Assembly: GCF_963675165.1 (NCBI RefSeq)
Contig: NC_087377.1
Span: 6,651,122-6,715,121, forward strand
Direction of reading: 5' to 3'
DNA from: Halichondria panicea
Lineage: Eukaryota > Porifera > Demospongiae > Suberitida > Halichondriidae
DNA: 64,000 bases
This document shows, in pieces, positions 22,381-32,989 of the stretch (position 1 is its first letter; every line of letters starts with the position of its first letter). The notes beneath the pieces were generated by a model that was given only the letters and a program-made list of their open reading frames with translations, was not told the DNA's origin and made no database searches. Both the position numbers and the translations under genes were made by a program.

Positions 22381-23040
22381 ATATGAGTTTAGAGTTAGTT
22401 CATAGGGTTCGAAGGTTATTTTATTCCGCAGCCTTTAATCAGAGTACATATGCGCATGCATAGACAGAGACTAGACATTCGTGACTGAAATAATAATTAT
22501 GTTCCTCTATACAGAAGATGAGGATTTAACAATGGTTAGGGGTTTAGGAGCAAGCAGGTTCTGAGAGCCCTGCCCTAACACTTTTTTTGCATTGCATGGC
22601 ATGTCCACCCTCGTCATTCTATCTTGCTGCTGAATGCATGCATAGGGTGTGTAGAACAGTATATATATCTATAGATATGTATAATTAAGATATAACATAT
22701 GTATGTAAGATGTAAGATATGTATATCTAATGTAGATTTGTGGGAAAAACAAGAATGACAGCTTGAGTAACTTCTGGGTGCCAGGCCAAGTGGAACCAGC
22801 CACCCCTGCCACAGTGCCCCCACCAGGTAGGGAGCAATCCTTTCGCCTTCTTCATGCTTATTTCAGTCACAAGTGTCTCTAAAATTACTGCCCATGCATG
22901 TGCATGCGTACTTTGATTAAAGACGGTGGCATAAAATAACCTTTGAACCCAACTCATATTCATTGCTGGATGTATAGAGTGTATCCCTGGATAAATATGT
23001 TTTTGAAACAGAGAAAACTATGACAAGGTTATGACAACAT
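22381..23040. other. Intergenic DNA, nothing recognised
   Basis: No exon, TE end or repeat can be supported apart from short AT-rich runs near 22660-22735. Confidence 0.4.
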
Positions 23041-23064
23041 TATGAGCTCAACACAAAATTGACA

Positions 23065-24725
23065 TAACATGCATGGTTGCCCTCATAACAGGAAAACAGT
23101 CAGGACAAAAACATGCATGACCTCTAGTTGATACAGCCCACATTTAGAACATGCATGCAGCATAACAGCAACAAACAGTAGCAAAGTCAACAGTCACTGA
23201 AAACGTGCAAAATGGCACAGAGAGACTCTTAGGATACCAGATCGTCAGCTGCAGCTGTATCTATATGAGTACACAATCTTCGTATTGTTTTTAATTCCAT
23301 TGATTATGGGGGGAGGGATATACGGCAGTCAGCTATTCGACTCCATTGATATCGAAGCATATATCAACCCGCCCAAGGCTCAGAGAAATACTGGTGAGCA
23401 GTCTCAGAACGATCAAACAGTGGAAAACCAAAACGAAATTAAGGCTACAAGATGTTAATGACTTAAATCGTGTTACTGATGAAAAAATATCTCTTTGGAA
23501 TTTTTAGTTTTACTTCAGCTGTAGTTTTCACATACTCTATAATAATTATATGTATATCAATATGGGTTAATTTGTTAGCCAGTGCCATCCACTTCAGGCA
23601 TAGTACAAGGAGGTTAGGGTGGGTACAGGCAAATATTAAATTATCCAACTATATACACGGTATAGCTAAATAGCTCGAGAGCCCTCAGAAGAAATGTTCG
23701 CAGTTCAATGCCAAGAAACCACATCCACCAATTATAACTTTGCCAGGGTTTCATCTAGTGGGGGGACGGGCGGGGGGAAGCTTCCCCCCCAGAATGCTCA
23801 GCTTCCCCCCAAAAGAGAGGGGAAAATAGGGGGAGAGAGAGAGGGAGAGAAAGAGAGAAAGGGGTACTATACCCAACATTATCTAGACACGGTCTTTTGC
23901 TACTAATACATGTAGATGATTGGTCATCACCTAGTCTTACCACAAATCTATCCATTGCTTTTGTATATAATAATTAGTATAATCACATGTGGTTTCTAAA
24001 GTGTTCTATAGATACGGTCCAATTTCAAACCAGCATACCAAGTTACATGTAAAATACAGGTTCTACTAGCTTGATCCTCTATAATTATAATCACAAGAGA
24101 AATCGATTCCATGAGTTTTAAATCGCATTCTATAATTATAATGACTAATGTTCTGCAACAAACATATGTAAATGTTATTTGTTCAAACATGTATTATAAT
24201 TGTAAGTGCACTAACTGTCACATATAATTATTAAGTTCAGCAATAATTAGTATGGTATACAACTGCACTGTCAATCCTATATGTCCTACTGGTTGAACTA
24301 GTCCACATAAACATAATTAAAAACTTTCAAGCGTATAAATGTTTGCGGTTTTCGCTGATTAAGCATGTAGAAAATTTCTATTCACAAATTTAAATCGCAT
24401 GTATGCTATTGCATGAAAATTAATCTGCAAAAACCTTAGGCTACGGTCATTCCGCGAAAGTTTATACCTCGAAATACCCACTATACGGTATCTGATTCCT
24501 GCAGCATTATAATTATACTATGATACTATTCATCTGTGTACACCTGTGCATACCTACGACAAAGCAAGAAAAACAAACATTGTCAAATTCATTATCTGTT
24601 ATACCTCCAACATAGTATGTAAATATCGTTATATTTTTGCCAGCGGTATACATGCATGGCATCACTATTATAGTGTAAATCATATAGCTGTGCCAAATGC
24701 TCCAAAGTTGACATCACATGAATGG
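23065..24725 (+). repeat. Local tandem duplication, unit 1
   Basis: The upstream part (23065-23215) matches 24717-24871 and the downstream part (23450-24700) matches 26040-27300. The two units are direct neighbours, each carrying one copy of the five-pass membrane protein gene; in unit 1 the gene is reduced to its start and end. The shared downstream part includes GGACGGGCGGGGGGAAGCTT (near 23765 and 26407) and a CCGTATA-type MITE. Confidence 0.85.
23212..23458 (+). pseudogene. Internally deleted membrane protein pseudogene
   Basis: The leader and ATG (GTGCAAAATGGCA) match the intact gene at 24869, but four bases later the sequence jumps to the 3' part (ACTCTTAGGATACCAGATCG, equal to about 25696 in the intact gene). 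About 820 bases are missing and the start is out of frame with the 3' part, meeting TAG after six codons. The 3' part itself is open to TAA (23456-23458): last membrane segment, then one NDQTVENQNEIKATRC repeat tail. It preserves the original C-terminus that the intact copy has lost. Confidence 0.85.
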
Positions 24726-24868
24726 TTGCCCTAGGTAACAGGAAAACAGTAAGGACAAAAACATACATGACCTCTAGTTAATATATACAGCCCACATTTA
24801 GAACAGTTACATGCATGCAGCACTCTTGATAACATCTGCAAAGTCAACAGTCACTGAAAACGTGCAAA
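24726..24868 (+). promoter_or_regulatory. Leader region of the five-pass membrane protein gene
   Basis: Conserved with 23075-23211 in the deleted copy, including ACATGACCTCTAGTT and CACTGAAAACGTGCAAA just before the ATG. Probably 5' UTR and proximal promoter; no motif can be named. Confidence 0.4.
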
Positions 24869-26005
24869 ATGGCAGAAACCATACAGAAAGACTATTCCTA
24901 CTACAGAAGGTGGACGTATGAGTTTCCAATTGGTATCCTAACAGCAATTCTCATTGTTGGATTGATTTCTATTATCTTGACATCTATTTGCAGAAAAGTA
25001 CTGCCAAAATGGACAAAGAAGTCGTATGTCTATCCATGGCAGATTCGTTTCTTTCTCGATGGTTTTCGAGACGCAATGCTCCGTACAACCAACTTCCTAC
25101 TCTTTGAGTTTGAACACGAGAAAGCAGTTGAGAAACACGAGTACCGACTGTATGGAATCCAAGTTCACCTCTATGTACTACAGTATCTCTTCATTGTTCT
25201 CCTGACTATCTTGTCTTTTTGCGTACTTACATTCTGGAACAACTTCCTGGCTGAATCTACTGTGGACAGCTGTGATTCGCTATATGACTGCTTTCCAATA
25301 CACCGAGCAAACCAGACACCTATTTCAATACCTGCAATTACAAACTGTGATGACTTCTCGATCAACGAAAACACTACAGTACTCTGCTACCGATTGGTGT
25401 ACAGGTACTCTGAAGGACTTGGAGAGGCTGGTGGGTTTCTGTTCTCCATGCAAGTGATAACAAACCTACTCATCTATTGCGTTGTCAGAATGGTTAGAGC
25501 AATGCTCAAGATAACGAAAATAGCACTCCGTCGAAAAATTTCTCAGTCAAACGATCAAAAGCTGGACAAAAAAAGGGTTTTCTGTATCTCTATTATTTCT
25601 AAAGTTTTAGTTGTATCGATTGTAGTGGTATTGTATTCATTGATCTTTGTACTGTGTCCGTTATGGCTACTTTTAGACAGGCAAGACTTCGAGGAAACTC
25701 TTAGGACACCAGATCGTCAGCTGCAGCTGTATCTGTACGAGTACACAATCTTCGTATTGTTTTTAATCCCATGTATTGTGGGGGTAGGGATATACAGCAG
25801 TCAGCTATTCGACTCCATTGATGTCGAAGCATATATCAACCCGCCCGAGGTTCAGAGAAATACTGGTGAGCAGCCTCAGAACGATCAAACAGCGGAAAGC
25901 CAAAACAAGATTAAGGCTCAGAGAAATACTCAGTCTCAGAACGATCAAACAGTGGAAAACCAAAACAAGATTAAGGCTCAGGGAAATACTGGTGAGCAGT
26001 CTTAG
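24869..26005 (+). CDS. Five-pass membrane protein with C-terminal repeat tail, 378 aa
   Basis: Single open frame from ATG at 24869. Hydrophobic segments at about residues 20-41, 100-123, 195-220, 250-277 and 290-312. The loop at about 125-185 is cysteine-containing and has N-x-T/S sites, so it is probably exposed. After the last segment the tail carries repeats of the type NDQTVENQNKIKAQRNTG. The frame ends at TAG (26003-26005) inside the third repeat: CAG in the sister copy (near 23404) is TAG here, and the frame beyond stays open to TGTTAA at about 26056 with the ancestral-like ending IKTTRC. So the tail lost about 17 residues by a single C to T change, or the codon is a sequence variant. 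Not clearly related to the 432/394-aa pair and no named family recognised. Confidence 0.75.
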   Translation: MAETIQKDYSYYRRWTYEFPIGILTAILIVGLISIILTSICRKVLPKWTKKSYVYPWQIRFFLDGFRDAMLRTTNFLLFEFEHEKAVEKHEYRLYGIQVHLYVLQYLFIVLLTILSFCVLTFWNNFLAESTVDSCDSLYDCFPIHRANQTPISIPAITNCDDFSINENTTVLCYRLVYRYSEGLGEAGGFLFSMQVITNLLIYCVVRMVRAMLKITKIALRRKISQSNDQKLDKKRVFCISIISKVLVVSIVVVLYSLIFVLCPLWLLLDRQDFEETLRTPDRQLQLYLYEYTIFVLFLIPCIVGVGIYSSQLFDSIDVEAYINPPEVQRNTGEQPQNDQTAESQNKIKAQRNTQSQNDQTVENQNKIKAQGNTGEQS

Positions 26006-26058
26006 AACGATCAAACAGTGAAAAACCAAAACAAGATTAAGACTACAAGATGTTAATG
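25850..26058 (+). repeat. Coding minisatellite at the gene's 3' end
   Basis: Three diverged units of about 60-66 bases (CAGAACGATCAAACAG ... AACAAGATTAAGGCTCAG) in frame, the last interrupted by the TAG stop. The sister pseudogene has one unit, so the number has changed since duplication. Confidence 0.85.
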
Positions 26059-27330
26059 ACTTAAATCGTTTACTGATGAAAAAATATCTTTAGAATTTTT
26101 AGTTTTACTTCAGCTGTAGTTTTCACATGCATGCATGCTGTCTGGCCATCATACATGCATACTCTATAATAATTACATGTATATCAATATAGGTTAATTT
26201 GTTAGCCAGTGCCATCCACTTCAGGCATAGTACAAGGAGGGAAATTTTTTAGGGTGGGTACAGGCAAATATTAAATTATCGCGAATATTCAACTATATAC
26301 ACGGTATAGCTAAATAGCTCGAGAGCCCTCAGAAGAAATGTTTGCAGTTCAATTTCAAGAAACCATATCCACCAATTATAACTTTGCCAGGGTTTCATCT
26401 AGTGGGGGACGGGCGGGGGGGAAGCTTCCCCCCCAGAATGCTCAGCTTCCCCCCAAAAGAGAGGGGAAAATAGGGGGAGAGAGAGAGGGAGAGGAAGAAA
26501 GAAAGGGGTACTGTACCCAACATTATCTAGACACGGTCTTTTGCTACTAATACATGTAGATGATTGGTCATCACCTAGTCTTACCACAAATCTATCCATT
26601 GCTAATTATAATAATTAGTATAATCACATGTGGTTTCTAAAGTGTTCTATAGATACGGTCCAATTTCAAACCAGCATACCAAGTTACATGTAAAATACAG
26701 GTTCTACTAGCTTGATCCTCTATAATTATAATCACAAGAGAAATCGATTCCATGAGTTTTAAATCGCATTCTATAATTATAATGACTAATGTTCTGCAAC
26801 AAACGTATGTAAATGTTATTTGTTCAAACATGTATTATAATTGTAAGTGCACTAACTGTCACATATAATTATTAAGTTCAGCAATAATTAGTATGGTATA
26901 CAACTGCACTGTCAATCCTATTTCCTACTGGTTGAACTAGTCCACATAAACATAATTAAAAACTTTCAAGCGTATAAATGTTCTACTCACAAATTTAAAT
27001 CGCATGTATGCTATTGCATGAAAATTAATCTGCAAAAACCTTAGGCTACGGTCATTCCACGAAAGTTTATACCCTCGGAAATACCCACTATACGGTATCC
27101 TGATTCCATTATAATTATACTATGATGCTATTCATTTGTGTACACCTGCATGTGCATACCTATGACAAAGCAAGAAAAACAAACATTGTCAAATTCATTA
27201 CCTGTTATACCTCCAACATAGTATGTAAATATCGTTATACTTTGCCAGCGGTATACATGCATGGCATCACTAAAATCAAACTATTGGTTATTATTAGCTG
27301 TGCCAAATGCTCCAATAATGTGGGAGTGTG
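26059..27330 (+). repeat. Local tandem duplication, unit 2 downstream part
   Basis: Closely matches 23459-24700. Differences include small indels, a missing GCGGTTTTCGCTGATTAAGC block in the MITE near 26980, and an extra GCATGCATGC-rich insert near 26128. No gene. The part from about 26640 onward is related to the 1.27-kb array at 58.5-62.5 kb. Confidence 0.8.
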
Positions 27331-27562
27331 TCAACATTAAGATGCCCTGCCCATTTTTCTCAGCAAGCTTCCTGGGGGGGGGGAGGTTTCTGGGCAACCA
27401 GGACCTCAGGAAACCCGAAAATTGATTCTACCAAGAATCTGTACGTACGTGGTTCAACATGGATCGTCTCACACATGTGGGATGAGCGCGCATGCGCATT
27501 AGATCCACTGGAATAAGGGGCGTGTCTACAAGAAGTTAAGTCACAAAAATTATTAATTTTTT
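27331..27562. repeat. Fragment of the 1.27-kb array sequence
   Basis: Contains TGCCCTGCCCATTTTTCTCA, a G run near 27374 and GATGAGCGCGCATGCGCATT (27481-27500), as found in each unit of the array at 58.5-62.6 kb. Non-coding. Confidence 0.65.
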
Positions 27563-27832
27563 AGGACCTCGTTATTGAATTGAAGGTACTATTTACGACT
27601 GTCTATAACATCACCTATCAACAAGGTATTGTTTTCAGAAAGAGTCAGAATGTCCGAACGTTAAATTTGAATATATCCTTGATTATTGAAACCCTAAACC
27701 TTAGTAGACTATAATTATGATGCATGAAGTCAGATTCATTCTTGGTGCTAGGCTATGAATCGTAATGTGAGTGGTCTGGTTGGGTTTGGAGATGCTGTCC
27801 CCTTTCCTCTTGCCTGAGGGGAGGTTATTCCC
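27563..27832 (+). pseudogene. Dioxygenase gene fragment (parts of two exons)
   Basis: 27565-27585 is the end of the exon coding DLVIELK with its GTACTA donor side, and 27753-27832 is the first part of the next exon (MNRNVSGLVGFGDAVPFPLA). In the latter TGG is TGA (near 27815), a nonsense change, and the exon is cut at 27832 by a MITE; the rest of the gene is absent. The intron between them is shorter and diverged. A dead partial copy, presumably moved with flanking repeats. Confidence 0.8.
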
Positions 27833-28054
27833 TAGTTGGGCGTGGCCAAACCGTCCCTGATTGGTTACACTTCCGTTTGCATCTAGTTGCAAAACCGCAT
27901 GCAGTGTATGCTGTGGTTTACACGTCATTAAGTCGGTTAACACCCACTTGAGAATAACAATATTCATAGCAGTGTTACATAATGCAGCAGGACAAATCCC
28001 AGATAAGTTTGCAATCCGACCTCCCGTCAGGGACGGTCGAGCCACGCCCAACTA
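27833..28054. mobile_element. TAGTTGGGCG Mutator-like MITE
   Basis: 222 bases from TAGTTGGGCGTGGC to GCCACGCCCAACTA. It is a relative of the element at 62067-62356, sharing ATGCGGTTTTGCAAC-type arms and GACCTCCCGTCAGGGA. No flanking direct repeat: the left side is dioxygenase exon and the right side is repeat R, so a rearrangement happened at this element. Confidence 0.8.
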
Positions 28055-28405
28055 GTCATAGGAAACTCGAAGAGTGGGTTATGATAGCCCATGATTGTTG
28101 TTAAAAATGATTGATGCCAAAATTTCAAGTTTAAATTTAATAGCTGCATCAGCAGAGCTGCCTTGCAGCTCTTTTCTCACTCTTGCTTCTACCAATAGCT
28201 AGCGTTCTAGTGCAGAGCTAGCTACTAAGTAGAGTAGCAACACTTGGTGGACAAGTTTTGCTACGCACTCTTCTAAAAGGGCTGCAATGACATTCTAAGT
28301 AGGCATACCTCGAGAACGAAGCGAATTAAAATCTAAGAAAATGACCAGAAGGCTATAGAAACTCTTACCTCGCTTGCGCATGCGCACCGAGGCATAATTA
28401 TAGTG
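28055..28405 (+). repeat. Dispersed repeat R
   Basis: GGAAACTCGAAGAGTGGGTT through GCAGAGCTGCCTTGCAGCTC to CTCGCTTGCGCATGCGCACC and CGAGGCATAATTA. It carries the uninterrupted junction (near 28296) equivalent to the 9736 insertion site. The CA microsatellite of other copies is missing. Confidence 0.7.
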
Positions 28406-29330
28406 TCTCTATATACAGCTTGCAAAACAGAGCATCAAGCTAGGTGCCCAATGGTGCCTTTTGGGTCTATTTAATTGGATTCTTATGAGCGCACATGATA
28501 AAACCTGACAGTGGATGACACACATCCATCAGCCTCCTCTACACATTGGCTATAAAGCTTGCTAGATAGTACGTGGCTTTAATTCGGGCCATTTTATTAC
28601 ACATGCATGTGCACTGGATCAACCCTATTTGTTTTCATAGGAAGAGACGTCGGTCTTCTTTGCTGGCTCTACTGTGAGCTTTACTCCAATCTCACTGCAT
28701 ATCAGCCTGGTGTTCTACTTAATTTTAACACTCCATGCAGGCTTCTTTGCTGGCTGAACCTGATTTCCCTCTGTATAATTTATGTATAGTTGCTGCTAAG
28801 TTTTCATGTTCATATACATGCAATTTGTAAAACAATCTGGTTGTGAGACGTCAAACCGCCAAGGGTTTAGCTAGTACTTCAGTGCTCTAGTTACAACCAG
28901 TTGCATGCTTGTGAGTAAAGAGGTTCAGTACTAGTTTCTGCAGTATTTTAACGTTATCTTTTAGCTAGTATAAGAGATTTCCATTTTTAGATTAAGTGCT
29001 TTTTAACAAGGACTCCATTGGCACCGTACTGGATGTTATTAAGCACATGCGCCTATTACTATTTCCACAGTAATTCACATTGTGCTTAGAAGCGGATAAG
29101 CGCCGTAATAAAGGAACTATAGTGTTCTGTAATTACAATAGTACGTATACATTGGGAGTGCACTTAACCCAGTTAGTTGGAGTTTTAAACCATTCATGTA
29201 TAGCCAGCACCTAACCACTTATATGCGATATAATACGGTATGTTAATTTTGGAATTGAGCAAACAAAGACAAAGTTATAGTAGCATTAAGAGGGCGATTC
29301 TTTAATTATTAATTTAGCAGACTGTACTGA
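28406..29330. other. Intergenic DNA upstream of the FN3/death-domain candidate
   Basis: No supported exon. The 28985-29240 part holds a decayed inverted-repeat element (GCACATGCGCCTATTAC and ATGCGATATAATACGGTA), related to 20815-21448. A 5' exon of the following gene may lie here but none stands out. Confidence 0.4.
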
Positions 29331-29381
29331 TGCTAGGCTTTACATTCTCTGACCCCTCTCCCTCCACACACGCACACACAG

Positions 29382-30622
29382 TCGGACCAGTGATTTCTAA
29401 GTGTGACTCAGTGGTCCACTTCAAGGATGGCCAAAAAGTCACTATAAGCTGGAAAATTCGTCCAAGTCCCTATCATCACTTCATCATCCACGTCTACAAG
29501 GAAGGCACTGACGATCCAGTTCACTCAAAGGAGATCAATTTCGATTCAACGAAACACTGCTATGAAGAATCTTTCAATGTGCCTGGTCATACTAGGGGTA
29601 CTTATTCGGTTGTTGTGGAGGCCGTGCGAGAGAGCGGTCAGAGTGTTTATAGCGAACGAACCCCTTTGGAAACCTCTAAAAGTGTGTGGCATTTCTGCTT
29701 CGATTTTGCTAGTATGGTATTTTGTATCGTATAAATAGTATCCCCCCTCTTATGTACGTACAGTTTGTATTTTGTGTTTGCTTCATTTGTACACGTCGTA
29801 TTTGCAAACAAAAATGCAGTGCATTTTGTCTTCATTGTGGTACTATTGTTCTCTTAACACATAGGTACCACAGCAACACATGATAAAGAGGATTCAAAAT
29901 TAAATACTGTCAATGACCTGAAACGAATCTTGAGCATTAATGACATGCTGAACAGTGATATAGACGATCAAGACCCATCTTTCTTAGCTCACTACTTCGA
30001 CGCCTTTGGTCTTAACCCTGGGCAACAGTATGATGTGAATTTCAATAAAGAAGAAGAAGAAGAAATGATGAACTGTTTACATATGAAGCAGCAAAATCAT
30101 ATTTTAAAGGCACTTGTCAAAGTTTTACTGGAAGTAGGGGAAGCATCTATTACCATTGGATCAGTTAGTTGTATTCCAGCTTTCTTGGCTAATTTTTTGA
30201 CTCCCACAGTGGAAGTACTGCTTCCAGTACCTGCATAATTAAAAGAGCAACATTTGAAAGAATGAGTAATAAATACAGTAGGGGGGTAATCCTACCAGTA
30301 GATGATTTTTTGACGTGGTATTTGCCAACACCAATTGCAATAGATCCAATGCAAAAAAAAGTATCCGATGAATTCATCAATCGAATCGGCAGAATCCCAA
30401 ACTTTGAGTGGATCCCTCTGGCCTGGCAACTTAAACTTCAAAAGCAAGACATTCGGGAAATTTCAAAGAACATTGTATCTCAACCAGACAAGGTTCGAGC
30501 AATGCTAATGAAGTGGAGAGATAACAGCAAGGCCCAGAAAACGACCTACAACTACTTTATTAATGTATTGCTCCAGAACTTCTGTGCTGACCTTGCTTGG
30601 AATGCTTGCAATCTGATAAAAG
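29382..30622 (+). CDS. Candidate FN3 plus death-domain protein (partial model)
   Basis: Exon 29382-29681 follows acceptor CACACAG and encodes a fibronectin-III-like fold (VGPVISKCDSVVHFKDGQKV, TISWKIRP, YSVVVEAVRESGQSVYSE). Exon 29865-about 30235 joins in phase (SK|STTATHDKED) and encodes an acidic linker and a helical stretch (ILKALVKVLLEVGEASITIG). The frame at 30262-30622 encodes FINRIGRIPNFEWIPLAWQL, then PDKVRAMLMKWRD and LLQNFCADLAWNAC, the six-helix pattern of a death domain; it ends at a good donor, GTATGT (30623). The link between the second and third segments is not resolved: the frames differ and no intron fits perfectly, so there may be a small intron, a frameshift or two genes. 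The first and last exons are missing. If real, the product would be an adaptor or receptor of the innate/apoptotic type. Confidence 0.5.
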
Positions 30623-30684
30623 GTATGTTGCCGTTGAGGCTATAACACGTGCTCCTTCATGTTTTATAGGCTCCTTCCTTGTCG

Positions 30685-30919
30685 GCAAGAGTCCATAATA
30701 AAAGAGAGAGATTATTAAACAAAGCGTTACCTTGCATTCGAAAAGTAACGTGACTTCCTGCCTCAAAGCAGCAATAATGTTATTGCCAAATTATCATTAT
30801 TGATCAGTGATCACGCGTTTCAGACAGGAAGTCACGTTAGTTTTCGAATACATTCGATGCACAGTATGCATGTATTTGATAATTATACCCTCGATCTCTC
30901 TTTTATTATTATGGACTCT
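30685..30919. mobile_element. Foldback MITE with AAGAGTCCATAATA ends
   Basis: AAGAGTCCATAATAAAAGAG on the left pairs with CTCTTTTATTATTATGGACTCTT-type sequence on the right (30894-30919), and inside GTAACGTGACTTCCTG pairs with CAGGAAGTCACGTTA. A relic of the same end is at about 7344. It lies directly after the donor of the death-domain exon, that is, in an intron or the 3' flank. Confidence 0.75.
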
Positions 30920-31017
30920 TGTAAGTCTTGTTGTTGGTTGGTGCTCTTTTCGAGAGTGTTTACATGCGCTCATTGTGGTCAGACACCAAAAGAGTGTAGT
31001 AAATACAATACGCCTTA

Positions 31018-31152
31018 CCGTATAGCGGGTAATTTTTGCGAGTAAAAATTCCTTTGACTTCATTGCCTGCACGGCATGCGTTCTGGTAAACTACGCCTAC
31101 ATTTCGTTGATCGTGGAGGTCAGCTTTCCCATGAAAATTTCCCGCTATACGG
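31018..31152. mobile_element. CCGTATA MITE, 135 bp, TA flanks
   Basis: CCGTATAGCGGGTAATTTTT to GAAAATTTCCCGCTATACGG between TA dinucleotides (31016-31017, 31153-31154). Same ends as 15892-16100 and 62609-62804 but a different interior. Confidence 0.85.
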
Positions 31153-31154
31153 TA

Positions 31155-32689
31155 CGATAATTATGGTATACCCAGGATGTACCACCCACAACCCTTGTTT
31201 ACAAGAAAAATATTTGCATATTTGTGGGATGTATTTGTGGCAAATTATTGTGCTGTCAGGTAGAATCCTGCAACCTGATAGGTCCATTAGGTGAAATTAT
31301 TTTCATAATGAATCTCCCCATAACCGCTGCTGCATCAAGTTATGACGCATAGATGCTCAAATGTCATTGGCTGCTACAGTAGACTCTCGTTACCGATCAC
31401 CCTTAGGATAGTGCTGGCCGGAATAGCGAGGCGGCTGCATGCATTTTAAAAAATAGCTGCGGCTAAAAAGCGACCCTACCTCGAATCTAATGACTAATTT
31501 TGCGGTTATGTCTCGAGGATAATGACTCCAATTTAGATGTAATCCTGCCAAACCACACCCAAAATGTAATATCCGGCCGTAATAAAATCCTAATTCACGA
31601 CAGTATAGTCACCGTAGGTATGCAGCCTTGCAGCTATTTCCTGACTCTTGCCATAACTCGAGAAAAAGCTATTTCACGAATCAAGAATGTGGCTAGAAGC
31701 CTATAGAAGCTGTTAGTTTTTATCGCATTGCAACCGTTGAGAAGTTACAGCTGAAACAGACCCACACACACACACACACACACACAAGCAGTCAGCTTTT
31801 AAATTACCGTTAGTGCCATCCTTTCACTACATACATGATAGTGAGAAAATGACTGTGGGATCGCTGCTGTTTTGGCTCCTTGAAGAAGGCACTTTTCATG
31901 CACAAATCCTAGGTTTATTTGCAGTTGAAAACGTATTGCTATAATGTGTGTCGGAGGTTAGCCACATAAATATAGTATTTTATGGAGGAATGTGCGTGCA
32001 CGGAGAAAGCACGAATTAAAATCTAACACGACTATAATTATATAGAAGCGTATAGAAACACACTTCTTTGAGCAGCTTTAGCAGTCTACACAGACACATG
32101 CACACGCACCGAGGCATAATTACAATAATACAAAACTTTTTTGCATTTTTGACATTAAAATTTAAAGTATTATTTGCTTTCTATACTTACAGACCTCCAG
32201 CGTGAAGCATAAATTGAAGTTCATCAAATCGAACATCAACTATTATGTTATTGTTATACATGAATTGAAGTAGTGTAATCATTTACATAAACGCAGATTT
32301 GTTGTTGTTAAAGCCAGTATTATATCATCACTCCCAAGATGCTATCGACACTTAAGAGGAGAGGATCTCGGCTGATCTGTGGCCACGATTGTTTTTGTTC
32401 TATGTATGCACCACTGGAAAATCATTTTGTGGTGCTGTAATTAAAGACGGTTGTCTGAAAAGAGTAGGGCCAAGCTAATTATTTAATCTATTAATTCTCA
32501 CTATTATTCTTACCTATTATTTAATTTTTTCAAGCCTTTGTTTTTGTCTGATGTAATATGAACATGAACAGTTAAAATTTTTCCTCTAGATCTCTTCCTA
32601 CAGGTGGATTGCAACCTTTCTCTTTGTGAGCTTTGATGCTTTAAGGACTTCAAAACACTTTTTTGATATTTTATAGAGCATACGCAATA
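31155..32689. repeat. Repeat-rich intergenic DNA
   Basis: No gene supported. Holds a half element with CAGTAGACTCTCG (31377) and TACCTCGAATCTAATGAC (about 31479), two copies of repeat R (31645-31810 with a CA microsatellite; 31940-32125), and otherwise featureless AT-rich DNA to 32689. Confidence 0.55.
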
Positions 32690-32987
32690 CAGTAGAACCT
32701 TGATTATCCGGACACCTTGGCCGGATAGGTGTCCGGATAAGTGAATATGCCGGATGATCGAATAGATAAACCACGCCTTGATCCACCCACTTTATTAATA
32801 AACAGCAGTGCCACATGGTTGTCTGCGCATGCGTAGAAGATAAGCAGGCATGTCTCCATGGTAACAGCTGCAACGCGCATGCGCATTTTAGGGACACGCC
32901 CATTTTCGGAATTATTAAAAAGAAAACTGCCAAGCCGGATAATCGAGGTTCCGGATAATGGAGGGCGGGATAATCGAGGTTCTACTG
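32690..32987. mobile_element. pogo/Tigger-like MITE
   Basis: Begins CAGTAGAACCTTGATTATCC and ends GGATAATCGAGGTTCTACTG-type, 298 bases, with TA on both sides (32688-32689, 32988-32989). Such CAGTAGAACC ends with TTATCCGG are known from pogo/Tigger-type Tc1-mariner elements of many animals. Extra CCGGATAA motifs lie inside both arms. No transposase, so non-autonomous. Confidence 0.85.
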
Positions 32988-32989
32988 TA

